NCBI GenBank assembly: GCA_029168955.1
Contig: JAPDOI010000274.1
Location: 905,514-969,513, forward strand
Direction: 5' to 3'
DNA length: 64,000 nt
Source: Aplectana chamaeleonis
Lineage: Eukaryota; Nematoda; Chromadorea; Rhabditida; Cosmocercidae
Shown here: positions 33,493 to 49,300 of the stretch, in pieces
Position numbering within the stretch: position 1 is the stretch's first letter
How the letters are laid out: each line of letters begins with the position of its first letter
Program-made: the position numbers and the translations under genes
The notes under the pieces: generated by a model
What the model saw: the letters and a program-made list of their open reading frames with translations, nothing else
The model's database searches: none
Told to the model about the DNA's origin: nothing

Positions 33493-34355
33493 TCCTTGTA
33501 ATAACCGGTTGTTTATCGAGCCGAAGCTTCTAAAAGGTTGTGCGGGCTGCAGCAGTGGAAGAGAAATAATAAAAATTCAGAAATGCGATTCTGAAACAAA
33601 TCATTTTTCAGGTATCTCAACTCTTGTGCAAAACGCCCGCAAGTGCGCGGAAGTGAGGTATCCAGAAGGCGAGACGCGGAAAATTTCTGAAATCAGTTAT
33701 ACGTCCTTCCTGTTGGCCAAAAACGTGCGAAACGTCGGGTTTCGAAATGGGAAATGTACAATTCGGTCAACCTTTCAACTCAACCACATGAGCACCTGAA
33801 GCTTTTCCACTGCTACCAGGAAGGTCGATCTCAGCTGGGATGAAATTTGGTGGGATCTGATTATCTGTAGGCGCCGCGGTGAGCTTTCGATCAGTTTCGT
33901 ATCGGACGCACTAATGGTCGTATTCGAGTTGTTGCGAAAATAACATTCACCAGTTATTTATTGATCTGCCCCAAAACGCCGTTGTCGAAGTGCCCCAAAA
34001 CCACAAATCATTCAGTTAGAAACAAGGAAATGATTACAAAAACAAATCAAAACTCATTGCAACGCTTCAACAGCAGACTACCAGACCATTGTTCCAATTA
34101 GAGAATAATCGAAAAGGCGACACTAGCTAATGTTAGGAGCCATTAACGGTTGTGAGGGCAGTAAGGAAAAAAACCGAAGTAGTGATAGAAGCTTGGAACC
34201 GATCAATATTTCGTGTTCCGGGAAATTAATTCTTAGCAATCTCTATCCTATTCAAGTAACTGTGTTGAGAGCGACCCTACCCACGCGGCTTCCTGGAATG
34301 CATATGGCCATCTGACCACTGTTAAAGTGTGCCCGAATGAGAATGGCGGCTCACG
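33493..34355. other. Block E left flank with one possible terminal exon
   Basis: A nematode-style acceptor ATTTTTCAG ends at 33611. The frame after it runs 62 codons to a TGA at 33797-33799 (ISTLVQNARKCAEVRYPEGE at the start) with no recognised motif. Nothing supports an upstream exon. The remainder to 34355 shows no feature. Confidence 0.25.
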
Positions 34356-37300
34356 GACCCAGTAGGGCCCGGTAGGAGTGTGCAGGACGTCGTTGAACGT
34401 GTGCAGGACCTCAGTAGGAATGTGCAGGACATCATGGAATGTGTGCAGGACCTCAGTAGGAGTGTGCAGGACATCATGGAATGTGTGCAAGACCTCAGTA
34501 GGAATGTGCAGGACATCATGGAATGTGTGCAGGACCTCAGTAGGAGTGTGCAGGACATCATGGAATGTGTGCAAGACCTCAGTAGGAATGTGCAGGACAT
34601 CATGGAATGTGTGCAGGACCTCAGTAGGAGTGTGCAGGACATCATGGAATGTGTGCAGGACCTCAGTAGGAGTGTGCAGGACATCATGGAATGTGTGCAA
34701 GACCTCAGTAGGAATGTGCAGGACATCATGGAATGTGTGCAGGACCTCAGTAGGAGTGTGCAGGACATCATGGAATGTGTGCAAGACCTCAGTAGGAATG
34801 TGCAGGACATCATGGAATGTGTGCAGGGCCTCAGTAGGAGTGTGCAGGACATCATGGAATGTGTGCAAGACCTCAGTAGGAATGTGCAGGACATCATGGA
34901 ATGTGTGCAGGACCTCAGTAGGAGTGTGCAGGACATCATGGAATGTGTGCAAGACCTCAGTAGGAATGTGCAGGACATCATGGAATGTGTGCAGGGCCTC
35001 AGTAGGAGTGTGCAGGACATCATGGAATGTGTGCAAGAGCTCAGTAGGAATGTGCAGGACATCATGGAATGTGTGCACGACCTCAGTAGGAGTGTGCAGA
35101 ACCGCAGTAGGGGTGTGCGGGATGTCATGGAATGTGTGCAGGACATCATGGAATGTGTGCAGGACCTCAGTAGGAGTGTGCAGGACATCATGGAATGTGT
35201 GCAAGACCTCAGTAGGAATGTGCAGGACATCATGGAATGTGTGCAGGACCTCAGTAGGAGTGTGCAGGACATCATGGAATGTGTGCAAGACCTCAGTAGG
35301 AATGTGCAGGACATCATGGAATGTGTGCAGGACCTCAGTAGGAGTGTGCAGGACATCATGGAATGTGTGCAAGACCTCAGTAGGAATGTGCAGGACATCA
35401 TGGAATGTGTGCAGGGCCTCAGTAGGAGTGTGCAGGACATCATGGAATGTGTGCAAGACCTCAGTAGGAATGTGCAGGACATCATGGAATGTGTGCAGGA
35501 CCTCAGTAGGAGTGTGCAGGACATCATGGAATGTGTGCAAGACCTCAGTAGGAATGTGCAGGACATCATGGAATGTGTGCAGGACCTCAGTAGGAGTGTG
35601 CAGGACATCATGGAATGTGTGCAGGACCTCAGTAGGAGTGTGCAGGACATCATGGAATGTGTGCAAGACCTCAGTAGGAATGTGCAGGACATCATGGAAT
35701 GTGTGCAGGGCCTCAGTAGGAGTGTGCAGGACATCATGGAATGTGTGCAAGACCTCAGTAGGAATGTGCAGGACATCATGGAATGTGTGCAGGACCTCAG
35801 TAGGAGTGTGCAGGACATCATGGAATGTGTGCAAGACCTCAGTAGGAATGTGCAGGACATCATGGAATGTGTGCAGGACCTCAGTAGGAGTGTGCAGGAC
35901 ATCATGGAATGTGTGCAAGACCTCAGTAGGAATGTGCAGGACATCATGGAATGTGTGCAGGACCTCAGTAGGAGTGTGCAGGACATCATGGAATGTGTGC
36001 AAGACCTCAGTAGGAATGTGCAGGACATCATGGAATGTGTGCAGGACCTCAGTAGGAGTGTGCAGGACATCATGGAATGTGTGCAGGACCTCAGTAGGAG
36101 TGTGCAGGACATCATGGAATGTGTGCAAGACCTCAGTAGGAATGTGCAGGACATCATGGAATGTGTGCAGGGCCTCAGTAGGAGTGTGCAGGACATCATG
36201 GAATGTGTGCAAGACCTCAGTAGGAATGTGCAGGACATCATGGAATGTGTGCAGGACCTCAGTAGGAGTGTGCAGGACATCATGGAATGTGTGCAAGACC
36301 TCAGTAGGAATGTGCAGGACATCATGGAATGTGTGCAGGACCTCAGTAGGAGTGTGCAGGACATCATGGAATGTGTGCAAGACCTCAGTAGGAATGTGCA
36401 GGACATCATGGAATGTGTGCAGGACCTCAGTAGGAGTGTGCAGGACATCATGGAATGTGTGCAGGACCTCAGTAGGAGTGTGCAGGACATCATGGAATGT
36501 GTGCAAGACCTCAGTAGGAATGTGCAGGACATCATGGAATGTGTGCAGGACCTCAGTAGGAGTGTGCAGGACATCATGGAATGTGTGCAAGACCTCAGTA
36601 GGAATGTGCAGGACATCATGGAATGTGTGCAAGACCTCAGTAGGAATGTGCAGGACATCATGGAATGTGTGCAGGACCTCAGTAGGAGTGTGCAGGACAT
36701 CATGGAATGTGTGCAAGACCTCAGTAGGAATGTGCAGGACATCATGGAATGTGTGCAGGACCTCAGTAGGAGTGTGCAGGACATCATGGAATGTGTGCAA
36801 GACCTCAGTAGGAATGTGCAGGACATCATGGAATGTGTGCAGGACCTCAGTAGGAGTGTGCAGGACATCATGGAATGTGTGCAAGACCTCAGTAGGAATG
36901 TGCAGGACATCATGGAATGTGTGCAGGGCCTCAGTAGGAGTGTGCAGGACATCATGGAATGTGTGCAAGACCTCAGTAGGAATGTGCAGGACATCATGGA
37001 ATGTGTGCAGGACCTCAGTAGGAGTGTGCAGGACATCATGGAATGTGTGCAAGACCTCAGTAGGAATGTGCAGGACATCATGGAATGTGTGCAAGATCCA
37101 GTGGGAATGTGCAGGACATCATGGAATGTGTGCAGGGCCTCAGTAGGAGTGTGCAAGACATCATGGAATGTGTGCAGGACCTCAGTAGGAATGTGCAGGA
37201 CATCATGGAATGTGTGCAAGACCTCAGTAGGAATGTGCAGGACATCATGGAATGTGTGCAGGACCTCAGTAGGAGTGTGCAGGACATCATGGAATGTGTG

Positions 37301-40300
37301 CAAGACCTCAGTAGGAATGTGCAGGACATCATGGAATGTGTGCAGGGCCTCAGTAGGAGTGTGCAGGACATCATGGAATGTGTGCAAGACCTCAGTAGGA
37401 ATGTGCAGGACATCATGGAATGTGTGCAGGACCTCAGTAGGAGTGTGCAGGACATCATGGAATGTGTGCAAGACCTCAGTAGGAATGTGCAGGACATCAT
37501 GGAATGTGTGCAGGACCTCAGTAGGAGTGTGCAGGACATCATGGAATGTGTGCAAGACCTCAGTAGGAATGTGCAGGACATCACGGAATGTGTGCAGGAC
37601 CTCAGTAGGAGTGTGCAGGACATCATGGAATGTGTGCAAGACCTCAGTAGGAATGTGCAGGACATCATGGAATGTGTGCAGGACCTCAGTAGGAGTGTGC
37701 AGGACATCATGGAATGTGTGCAAGACCTCAGTAGGAATGTGCAGGACATCACGGAATGTGTGCAGGACCTCAGTAGGAGTGTGCAGGACATCATGGAATG
37801 TGTGCAAGACCTCAGTAGGAATGTGCAGGACATCATGGAATGTGTGCAGGACCTCAGTAGGAGTGTGCAGGACATCATGGAATGTGTGCAAGACCTCAGT
37901 AGGAATGTGCAGGACATCATGGAATGTGTGCAGGACCTCAGTAGGAGTGTGCAGGACATCATGGAATGTGTGCAAGACCTCAGTAGGAATGTGCAGGACA
38001 TCATGGAATGTGTGCAGGACCTCAGTAGGAGTGTGCAGGACATCATGGAATGTGTGCAAGACCTCAGTAGGAATGTGCAGGACATCATGGAATGTGTGCA
38101 GGACCTCAGTAGGAGTGTGCAGGACATCATGGAATGTGTGCAGGACCTCAGTAGGAGTGTGCAGGACATCATGGAATGTGTGCAAGACCTCAGTAGGAAT
38201 GTGCAGGACATCATGGAATGTGTGCAGGGCCTCAGTAGGAGTGTGCAGGACATCATGGAATGTGTGCAAGACCTCAGTAGGAATGTGCAGGACATCATGG
38301 AATGTGTGCAGGACCTCAGTAGGAGTGTGCAGGACATCATGGAATGTGTGCAAGACCTCAGTAGGAATGTGCAGGACATCATGGAATGTGTGCAGGACCT
38401 CAGTAGGAGTGTGCAGGACATCATGGAATGTGTGCAAGACCTCAGTAGGAATGTGCAGGACATCATGGAATGTGTGCAGGACCTCAGTAGGAGTGTGCAG
38501 GACATCATGGAATGTGTGCAGGACCTCAGTAGGAGTGTGCAGGACATCATGGAATGTGTGCAAGACCTCAGTAGGAATGTGCAGGACATCATGGAATGTG
38601 TGCAGGACCTCAGTAGGAGTGTGCAGGACATCATGGAATGTGTGCAAGACCTCAGTAGGAATGTGCAGGACATCATGGAATGTGTGCAGGACCTCAGTAG
38701 GAGTGTGCAGGACATCATGGAATGTGTGCAGGACCTCAGTAGGAGTGTGCAGGACATCATGGAATGTGTGCAAGACCTCAGTAGGAATGTGCAGGACATC
38801 ATGGAATGTGTGCAGGACCTCAGTAGGAGTGTGCAGGACATCATGGAATGTGTGCAAGACCTCAGTAGGAATGTGCAGGACATCATGGAATGTGTGCAGG
38901 ACCTCAGTAGGAGTGTGCAGGACATCATGGAATGTGTGCAAGACCTCAGTAGAAATGTGCAGGACATCATGGAATGTGTGCAAGACCTCAGTAGGAATGT
39001 GCAGGACATCATGGAATGTGTGCAGGACCTCAGTAGGAGTGTGCAGGACATCATGGAATGTGTGCAAGACCTCAGTAGGAATGTGCAGGACATCACGGAA
39101 TGTGTGCAGGACCTCAGTAGGAGTGTGCAGGACATCATGGAATGTGTGCAAGACCTCAGTAGGAATGTGCAGGACATCACGGAATGTGTGCAGGACCTCA
39201 GTAGGAGTGTGCAGGACATCATGGAATGTGTGCAAGACCTCAGTAGGAATGTGCAGGACATCATGGAATGTGTGCACGACCTCAGTAGGAGTGTGCAGGA
39301 CATCATGGAATGTGTGCAAGAGCTCAGTAGGAATGTGCAGGACATCATGGAATGTGTGCACGACCTCAGTAGGAGTGTGCAGGACATCATGGAATGTGTG
39401 CAAGACCTCAGTAGGAATGTGCAGGACATCATGGAATGTGTGCAGGGCCTCAGTAGGAGTGTGCAGGACATCATGGAATGTGTGCAAGACCTCAGTAGGA
39501 ATGTGCAGGACATCATGGAATGTGTGCAGGACCTCAGTAGGAGTGTGCAGGACATCATGGAATGTGTGCAAGACCTCAGTAGGAATGTGCAGGACATCAT
39601 GGAATGTGTGCAGGACCTCAGTAGGAGTGTGCAGGACATCATGGAATGTGTGCAAGACCTCAGTAGGAGTGTGCAGGACATCATGGAATGTGTGCAGGAC
39701 CTCAGTAGGAGTGTGCAGGACATCATGGAATGTGTGCAAGACCTCAGTGGGAATGTGCAGGACATCATGGAATGTGTGCAGGGCCTCAGTAGGAGTGTGC
39801 AGGACATCATGGAATGTGTGCAGGACCTCAGTAGGAGTGTGCAGGACATCATGGAATGTGTGCAAGACCTCAGTAGGAATGTGCAGGACATCATGGAATG
39901 TGTGCAGGGCCTCAGTAGGAGTGTGCAGGACATCACGGAATGTGTGCAAGACCTCAGTAGGAATGTGCAGGACATCATGGAATGTGTGCAAGACCTCAGT
40001 AGGAATGTGCAGGACATCATGGAATGTGTGCAGGGCCTCAGTAGGAGTGTGCAGGACATCATGGAATGTGTGCAAGACCTCAGTAGGAATGTGCAGGACA
40101 TCATGGAATGTGTGCAGGACCTCAGTAGGAGTGTGCAGGACATCATGGAATGTGTGCAGGACCTCAGTAGGAATGTGCAGGACATCATGGAATGTGTGCA
40201 AGACCTCAGTAGGAATGTGTAGGACATCATGGAATGTGTGCAGGACCTCAGTAGGAGTGTGCAGGACATCATGGAATGTGTGCAAGACCTCAGTAGGAAT

Positions 40301-43300
40301 GTGCAGGACATCATGGAATGTGTGCAGGACCTCAGTAGGAGTGTGCAGGACATCATGGAATGTGTGCAAGACCTCAGTAGGAATGTGCAGGACATCATGG
40401 AATGTGTGCAGGACCTCAGTAGGAGTGTGCAGGACATCATGGAATGTGTGCAAGACCTCAGTAGGAATGTGCAGGACATCATGGAATGTGTGCAAGACCT
40501 CAGTAGGAGTGTGCAGGACATCATGGAATGTGTGCAAGACCTCAGTAGGAATGTGCAGGACATCATGGAATGTGTGCAAGACCTCAGTAGGAATGTGCAG
40601 GACATCATGGAATGTGCGCAAGACCTCAGTAGGAATGTGCAGGACATCATGGAATGTGTGCAGGACCTTAGTAGGAGTGTGCAGGACATCATGGAATGTG
40701 TGCAAGACCTCAGTAGGAATGTGCAGGACATCATGGAATGTGTGCAGGGCCTCAGTAGGAGTGTGCAGGACATCATGGAATGTGTGCAAGACCTCAGTAG
40801 GAATGTGCAGGACATCATGGAATGTGTGCAGGACCTCAGTAGGAGTGTGCAGGACATCATGGAATGTGTGCAGGACCTCAGTAGGAGTGTGCAGGACATC
40901 ATGGAATGTGTGCAGGACCTCAGTAGGAGTGTGCAGGACATCATGGAATGTGTGCAAGACCTCAGTAGGAATGTGCAGGACATCATGGAATGTGTGCAGG
41001 ACCTCAGTAGGAGTGTGCAGGACATCATGGAATGTGTGCAAGAGCTCAGTAGGAATGTGCAGGACATCATGGAATGTGTGCAGGACCTCAGTAGGAGTGT
41101 GCAGTACCGCAGTAGGGGTGTGCGGGATGTCATGGAATGTGTGCAAGACCTCAGTAGGAATGTGCAGGACATCATGGAATGTGTGCAGGACCTCAGTAGG
41201 AGTGTGCAGGACATCATGGAATGTGTGCAAGAGCTCAGTAGGAATGTGCAGGACATCATGGAATGTGTGCAGGACCTCAGTAGGAGTGTGCAGGACATCA
41301 TGGAATGTGTGCAAGACCTCAGTAGGAATGTGCAGGACATCATGGAATGTGTGCAAGACCTCAGTAGGAATGTGCAGGACATCATGGAATGTGTGCAGGA
41401 CCTCAGTAGGAGTGTGCAGGACATCATGGAATGTGTGCAAGACCTCAGTAGGAATGTGCAGGACATCATGGAATGTGTGCAGGACCTCAGTAGGAGTGTG
41501 CAGGACATCATGGAATGTGTGCAAGACCTCAGTAGGAATGTGCAGGACATCATGGAATGTGTGCAGGACCTCAGTAGGAGTGTGCAGGACATCATGGAAT
41601 GTGTGCAAGACCTCAGTAGGAATGTGCAGGACATCATGGAATGTGTGCAGGACCTCAGTAGGAGTGTGCAGGACATCATGGAATGTGTGCAAGACCTCAG
41701 TAGGAATGTGCAGGACATCATGGAATGTGTGCAAGACCTCAGTAGGAATGTGCAGGACATCATGGAATGTGTGCAGGACCTCAGTAGGAGTGTGCAGGAC
41801 ATCATGGAATGTGTGCAAGACCTCAGTAGGAATGTGCAGGACATCATGGAATGTGTGCAGGACCTCAGTAGGAGTGTGCAGGACATCATGGAATGTGTGC
41901 AAGACCTCAGTAGGAATGTGCAGGACATCATGGAATGTGTGCAGGACCTCAGTAGGAGTGTGCAGGACATCATGGAATGTGTGCAAGACCTCAGTAGGAA
42001 TGTGCAGGACATCATGGAATGTGTGCAGGGCCTCAGTAGGAATGTGCAGGACATCATGGAATGTGTGCAGGGCCTCAGTAGGAGTGTGCAGGACATCATG
42101 GAATGTGTGCAAGACCTCAGTAGGAATGTGCAGGACATCATGGAATGTGTGCAGGACCTCAGTAGGAGTGTGCAGGACATCATGGAATGTGTGCAAGACC
42201 TCAGTAGGAATGTGCAGGACATCATGGAATGTGTGCAGGACCTCAGTAGGAGTGTGCAGGACATCATGGAATGTGTGCAGGACCTCAGTAGGAGTGTGCA
42301 GGACATCATGGAATGTGTGCAAGAGCTCAGTAGGAATGTGCAGGACATCATGGAATGTGTGCAGGACCTCAGTAGGAGTGTGCAGGACATCATGGAATGT
42401 GTGCAAGACCTCAGTAGGAATGTGCAGGACATCATGGAATGTGTGCAGGACCTCAGTAGGAGTGTGCAGGACATCATGGAATGTGTGCAAGACCTCAGTA
42501 GGAATGTGCAGGACATCATGGAATGTGTGCAGGACCTCAGTAGGAGTGTGCAGGACATCATGGAATGTGTGCAAGACCTCAGTAGGAATGTGCAGGACAT
42601 CATGGAATGTGTGCAGGACCTCAGTAGGAGTGTGCAGGACATCATGGAATGTGTGCAAGACCTCAGTAGGAATGTGCAGGACATCATGGAATGTGTGCAG
42701 GACCTCAGTAGGAGTGTGCAGGACATCATGGAATGTGTGCAAGACCTCAGTAGGAATGTGCAGGACATCATGGAATGTGTGCAGGACCTCAGTAGGAATG
42801 TGCAGGACATCATGGAATGTGTGCAGGGCCTCAGTAGGAGTGTGCAGGACATCATGGAATGTGTGCAAGACCTCAGTAGGAATGTGCAGGACATCATGGA
42901 ATGTGTGCAGGGCCTCAGTAGGAGTGTGCAGGACATCATGGAATGTGTGCAAGACCTCAGTAGGAATGTGCAGGACATCATGGAATGTGTGCAGGACCTC
43001 AGTAGGAGTGTGCAGGACATCATGGAATGTGTGCAGGACCTCAGTAGGAGTGTGCAGGACATCATGGAATGTGTGCAAGACCTCAGTAGGAATGTGCAGG
43101 ACATCATGGAATGTGTGCAGGACCTCAGTAGGAGTGTGCAGGACATCATGGAATGTGTGCAAGACCTCAGTAGGAATGTGCAGGACATCATGGAATGTGT
43201 GCAGGACCTCAGTAGGAGTGTGCAGGACATCATGGAATGTGTGCAAGACCTCAGTAGGAATGTGCAGGACATCATGGAATGTTGCAGGGCCTCAGTAGGA

Positions 43301-46300
43301 GTGTGCAGGACATCATGGAATGTGTGCAAGACCTCAGTAGGAATGTGCAGGACATCATGGAATGTGTGCAGGACCTCAGTAGGAGTGTGCAGGACATCAT
43401 GGAATGTGTGCAAGACCTCAGTAGGAATGTGCAGGACATCATGGAATGTGTGCAAGACCTCAGTAGGAATGTGCAGGACATCATGGAATGTGTGCAGGAC
43501 CTCAGTAGGAGTGTGCAGGACATCATGGAATGTGTGCAAGACCTCAGTAGGAATGTGCAGGACATCATGGAATGTGTGGAGGACCTCAGTAGGAGTGTGC
43601 AGGACATCATGGAATGTGTGCAAGAGCTCAGTAGGAATGTGCAGGACATCATGGAATGTGTGCAGGACCTCAGTAGGAGTGTGCAGGACATCATGGAATG
43701 TGTGCAAGACCTCAGTAGGAATGTGCAGGACATCATGGAATGTGTGCAGGACCTCAGTAGGAGTGTGCAGGACATCATGGAATGTGTGCAAGACCTCAGT
43801 AGGAATGTGCAGGACATCATGGAATGTGTGCAGGGCCTCAGTAGGAGTGTGCAGGACATCATGGAATGTGTGCAAGACCTCAGTAGGAATGTGCAGGACA
43901 TCATGGAATGTGTGCAGGACCTCAGTAGGAATGTGCAGGACATCATGGAATGTGTGCAAGACCTCAGTAGGAATGTGCAGGACATCATGGAATGTGTGCA
44001 GGACCTCAGTAGGAATGTGCAGGACATCATGGAATGTGTGCAAGACCTCAGTAGGAATGAGCAGGACATCATGGAATGTGTGCAGGACCTCAGTAGGAGT
44101 GTGCAGGACATCATGGAATGTGTGCAAGACCTCAGTAGGAATGTGCAGGACATCATGGAATGTGTGCAGGGCCTCAGTAGGAGTGTGCAGGACATCATGG
44201 AATGTGTGCAAGACCTCAGTAGGAATGTGCAGGACATCATGGAATGTGTGCAGGACCTCAGTAGGAGTGTGCAGAACATCATGGAATGTGTGCAAGACCT
44301 CAGTAGGAATGTGCAGGACATCATGGAATGTGTGCAGGACCTCAGTAGGAGTGTGCAGGACATCATGGAATGTGTGCAAGACCTCAGTAGGAATGTGCAG
44401 GACATCATGGAATGTGTGCAGGGCCTCAGTAGGAATGTGCAGGACATCATGGAATGTGTGCAGGGCCTCAGTAGGAGTGTGCAGGACATCATGGAATGTG
44501 TGCAAGACCTCAGTAGGAATGTGCAGGACATCATGGAATGTGTGCAGGACCTCAGTAGGAGTGTGCAGGACATCATGGAATGTGTGCAAGACCTCAGTAG
44601 GAATGTGCAGGACATCATGGAATGTGTGCAGGACCTCAGTAGGAGTGTGCAGGACATCATGGAATGTGTGCAAGACCTCAGTAGGAATGTGCAGGACATC
44701 ATGGAATGTGTGCAGGACCTCAGTAGGAGTGTGCAGGACATCATGGAATGTGTGCAAGACCTCAGTAGGAATGTGCAGGACATCATGGAATGTGTGCAGG
44801 ACCTCAGTAGGAGTGTGCAGGACATCATGGAATGTGTGCAAGAGCTCAGTAGGAATGTGCAGGACATCATGGAATGTGTGCAGGACCTCAGTAGGAGTGT
44901 GCAGGACATCATGGAATGTGTGCAGGACCTCAGTAGGAATGTGCAGGACATCATGGAATGTGTGCAAGACCTCAGTAGGAATGAGCAGGACATCATGGAA
45001 TGTGTGCAGGACCTCAGTAGGAGTGTGCAGGACATCATGGAATGTGTGCAAGACCTCAGTAGGAATGTGCAGGACATCATGGAATGTGTGCAGGACCTCA
45101 GTAGGAGTGTGCAGAACATCATGGAATGTGTGCAAGACCTCAGTAGGAATGTGCAGGACATCATGGAATGTGTGCAGGACCACAGTAGGAATGTGCAGGA
45201 CATCATGGAATGTGTGCAAGACCTCAGTAGGAATGTGCAGGACATCATGGAATGTGTGCAGGGCCTCAGTAGGAGTGTGCAGGACATCATGGAATGTGTG
45301 CAAGACCTCAGTAGGAATGTGCAGGACATCATGGAATGTGTGCAGGACCTCAGTAGGAGTGTGCAGGACATCATGGAATGTGTGCAAGACCTCAGTAGGA
45401 ATGTGCAGGACATCATGGAATGTGTGCAGGACCTCAGTAGGAGTGTGCAGGACATCATGGAATGTGTGCAAGACCTCAGTAGGAATGTGCAGGACATCAT
45501 GGAATGTGTGCAGGACCTCAGTAGGAGTGTGCAGGACATCATGGAATGTGTGCAAGAGCTCAGTAGGAATGTGCAGGACATCATGGAATGTGTGCAGGAC
45601 CTCAGTAGGAGTGTGCAGGACCGCAGTAGGGGTGTGCAGGACATCATGGAATGTGTGCAAGAGCTCAGTAGGAATGTGCAGGACATCATGGAATGTGTGC
45701 ACGACCTCAGTAGGAGTGTGCAGGACATCATGGAATGTGTGCAAGACCTCAGTAGGAATGTGCAGGACATCATGGAATGTGTGCAGGACCTCAGTAGGAG
45801 TGTGCAGGACATCATGGAATGTGTGCAAGACCTCAGTAGGAATGTGCAGGACATCATGGAATGTGTGCAAGACCTCAGTAGGAATGTGCAGGACATCATG
45901 GAATGTGTGCAGGACCTCAGTAGGAGTGTGCAGGACATCATGGAATGTGTGCAAGACCTCAGTAGGAATGTGCAGGACATCATGGAATGTGTGCAGGACC
46001 TCAGTAGGAGTGTGCAGGACATCATGGAATGTGTGCAAGACCTCAGTAGGAATGTGCAGGACATCATGGAATGTGTGCAGGGCCTCAGTAGGAGTGTGCA
46101 GGACATCATGGAATGTGTGCAAGACCTCAGTAGGAATGTGCAGGACATCATGGAATGTGTGCAAGACCTCAGTAGGAGTGTGCAGGACATCATGGAATGT
46201 GTGCAAGACCTCAGTAGGAATGTGCAGGACATCATGGAATGTGTGCAGGACCTCAGTAGGAGTGTGCAGGACATCATGGAATGTGTGCAGGACCTCAGTA

Positions 46301-49300
46301 GGAGTGTGCAGGACATCATGGAATGTGTGCAAGACCTCAGTAGGAATGTGCAGGACATCATGGAATGTGTGCAGGACCTCAGTAGGAGTGTGCAGGACAT
46401 CATGGAATGTGTGCAAGACCTCAGTAGGAATGTGCAGGACATCATGGAATGTGTGCAGGGCCTCAGTAGGAGTGTGCAGGACATCATGGAATGTGTGCAA
46501 GACCTCAGTAGGAATGTGCAGGACATCATGGAATGTGTGCAGGACCTCAGTAGGAGTGTGCAGGACATCATGGAATGTGTGCAAGACCTCAGTAGGAATG
46601 TGCAGGACATCATGGAATGTGTGCAAGACCTCAGTAGGAATGTGCAGGACATCATGGAATGTGTGCAGGACATCATGGAATGTGTGCAAGACCTCAGTAG
46701 GAATGTGCAGGACATCATGGAATGTGTGCAAGACCTCAGTAGGAGTGTGCAGGACATCATGGAATGTGTGCAAGACCTCAGTAGGAATGTGCAGGACATC
46801 ATGGAATGTGTGCAGGACCTCAGTAGGAGTGTGCAGGACATCATGGAATGTGTGCAAGACCTCAGTAGGAATGTGCAGGACATCATGGAATGTGTGCAGG
46901 ACCTCAGTAGGAGTGTGCAGGACATCATGGAATGTGTGCAAGACCTCAGTAGGAATGTGCAGGACATCATGGAATGTGTGCAGGACCTCAGTAGGAGTGT
47001 GCAGGACATCATGGAATGTGTGCAAGACCTCAGTAGGAATGTGCAGGACATCATGGAATGTGTGCAGGGCCTCAGTAGGAGTGTGCAGGACATCATGGAA
47101 TGTGTGCAAGACCTCAGTAGGAATGTGCAGGACATCATGGAATGTGTGCAGGGCCTCAGTAGGAATGTGCAGGACATCATGGAATGTGTGCAGGGCCTCA
47201 GTAGGAGTGTGCAGGACATCATGGAATGTGTGCAAGACCTCAGTAGGAATGTGCAGGACATCATGGAATGTGTGCAGGACCTCAGTAGGAGTGTGCAGGA
47301 CATCATGGAATGTGTGCAAGACCTCAGTAGGAATGTGCAGGACATCATGGAATGTGTGCAGGGCCTCAGTAGGAGTGTGCAGGACATCATGGAATGTGTG
47401 CAAGACCTCAGTAGGAATGTGCAGGACATCATGGAATGTGTGCAGGACCTCAGTAGGAGTGTGCAGGACATCATGGAATGTGTGCAAGACCTCAGTAGGA
47501 ATGTGCAGGACATCATGGAATGTGTGCAGGACCTCAGTAGGAGTGTGCAGGACATCATGGAATGTGTGCAAGACCTCAGTAGGAATGTGCAGGACATCAT
47601 GGAATGTGTGCAAGACCTCAGTAGGAATGTGCAGGACATCATGGAATGTGTGCAGGACCTCAGTAGGAGTGTGCAGGACATCATGGAATGTGTGCAAGAC
47701 CTCAGTAGGAATGTGCAGGACATCATGGAATGTGTGCAGGACCTCAGTAGGAGTGTGCAGGACATCATGGAATGTGTGCAAGACCTCAGTAGGAATGTGC
47801 AGGACATCATGGAATGTGTGCAGGACCTCAGTAGGAGTGTGCAGGACATCATGGAATGTGTGCAAGACCTCAGTAGGAATGTGCAGGACATCATGGAATG
47901 TGTGCAGGACCTCAGTAGGAGTGTGCAGGACATCATGGAATGTGTGCAGGACCTCAGTAGGAGTGTGCAGGACATCATGGAATGTGTGCAAGACCTCAGT
48001 AGGAATGTGCAGGACATCATGGAATGTGTGCAGGACCTCAGTAGGAGTGTGCAGGACATCATGGAATGTGTGCAAGACCTCAGTAGGAATGTGCAGGACA
48101 TCATGGAATGTGTGCAGGACCTCAGTAGGAGTGTGCAGGACATCATGGAATGTGTGCAAGACCTCAGTAGGAATGTGCAGGACATCATGGAATGTGTGCA
48201 AGACCTCAGTAGGAATGTGCAGGACATCATGGAATGTGTGCAGGGCCTCAGTAGGAGTGTGCAGGACATTATGGAATGTGTGCAAGACCTCAGTAGGAAT
48301 GTGCAGGACATCATGGAATGTGTGCAGGACCTCAGTAGGAGTGTGCAGGACATCATGGAATGTGTGCAAGACCTCAGTAGGAATGTGCAGGACATCATGG
48401 AATGTGTGCAGGACCTCAGTAGGAGTGTGCAGGACATCATGGAATGTGTGCAAGACCTCAGTAGGAATGTGCAGGACATCATGGAATGTGTGCAGGACCT
48501 CAGTAGGAGTGTGCAGGACATCATGGAATGTGTGCAAGAGCTCAGTAGGAATGTGCAGGACATCATGGAATGTGTGCAGGACCTCAGTAGGAGTGTGCAG
48601 GACATCATGGAATGTGTGCAAGACCTCAGTAGGAATGTGCAGGACATCATGGAATGTGTGCAGGACCTCAGTAGGAGTGTGCAGGACATCATGGAATGTG
48701 TGCAAGACCTCAGTAGGAATGTGCAGGACATCACGGAATGTGTGCAGGACCTCAGTAGGAGTGTGCAGGACATCATGGAATGTGTGCAAGACCTCAGTAG
48801 GAATGTGCAGGACATCATGGAATGTGTGCAGGACCTCAGTAGGAGTGTGCAGGACATCATGGAATGTGTGCAAGACCTCAGTAGGAATGTGCAGGACATC
48901 ATGGAATGTGTGCAGGACCTCAGTAGGAGTGTGCAGGACATCATGGAATGTGTGCAAGACCTCAGTAGGAATGTGCAGGACATCATGGAATGTGTGCAGG
49001 ACCTCAGTAGGAGTGTGCAGGACATCATGGAATGTGTGCAAGACCTCAGTAGGAATGTGCAGGACATCATGGAATGTGTGCAGGACCTCAGTAGGAGTGT
49101 GCAGGACATCATGGAATGTGTGCAGGACCTCAGTAGGAGTGTGCAGGACATCATGGAATGTGTGCAAGACCTCAGTAGGAATGTGCAGGACATCATGGAA
49201 TGTGTGCAGGACCTCAGTAGGAGTGTGCAGGACATCATGGAATGTGTGCAAGAGCTCAGTAGGAATGTGCAGGACATCATGGAATGTGTGCAGGACCTCA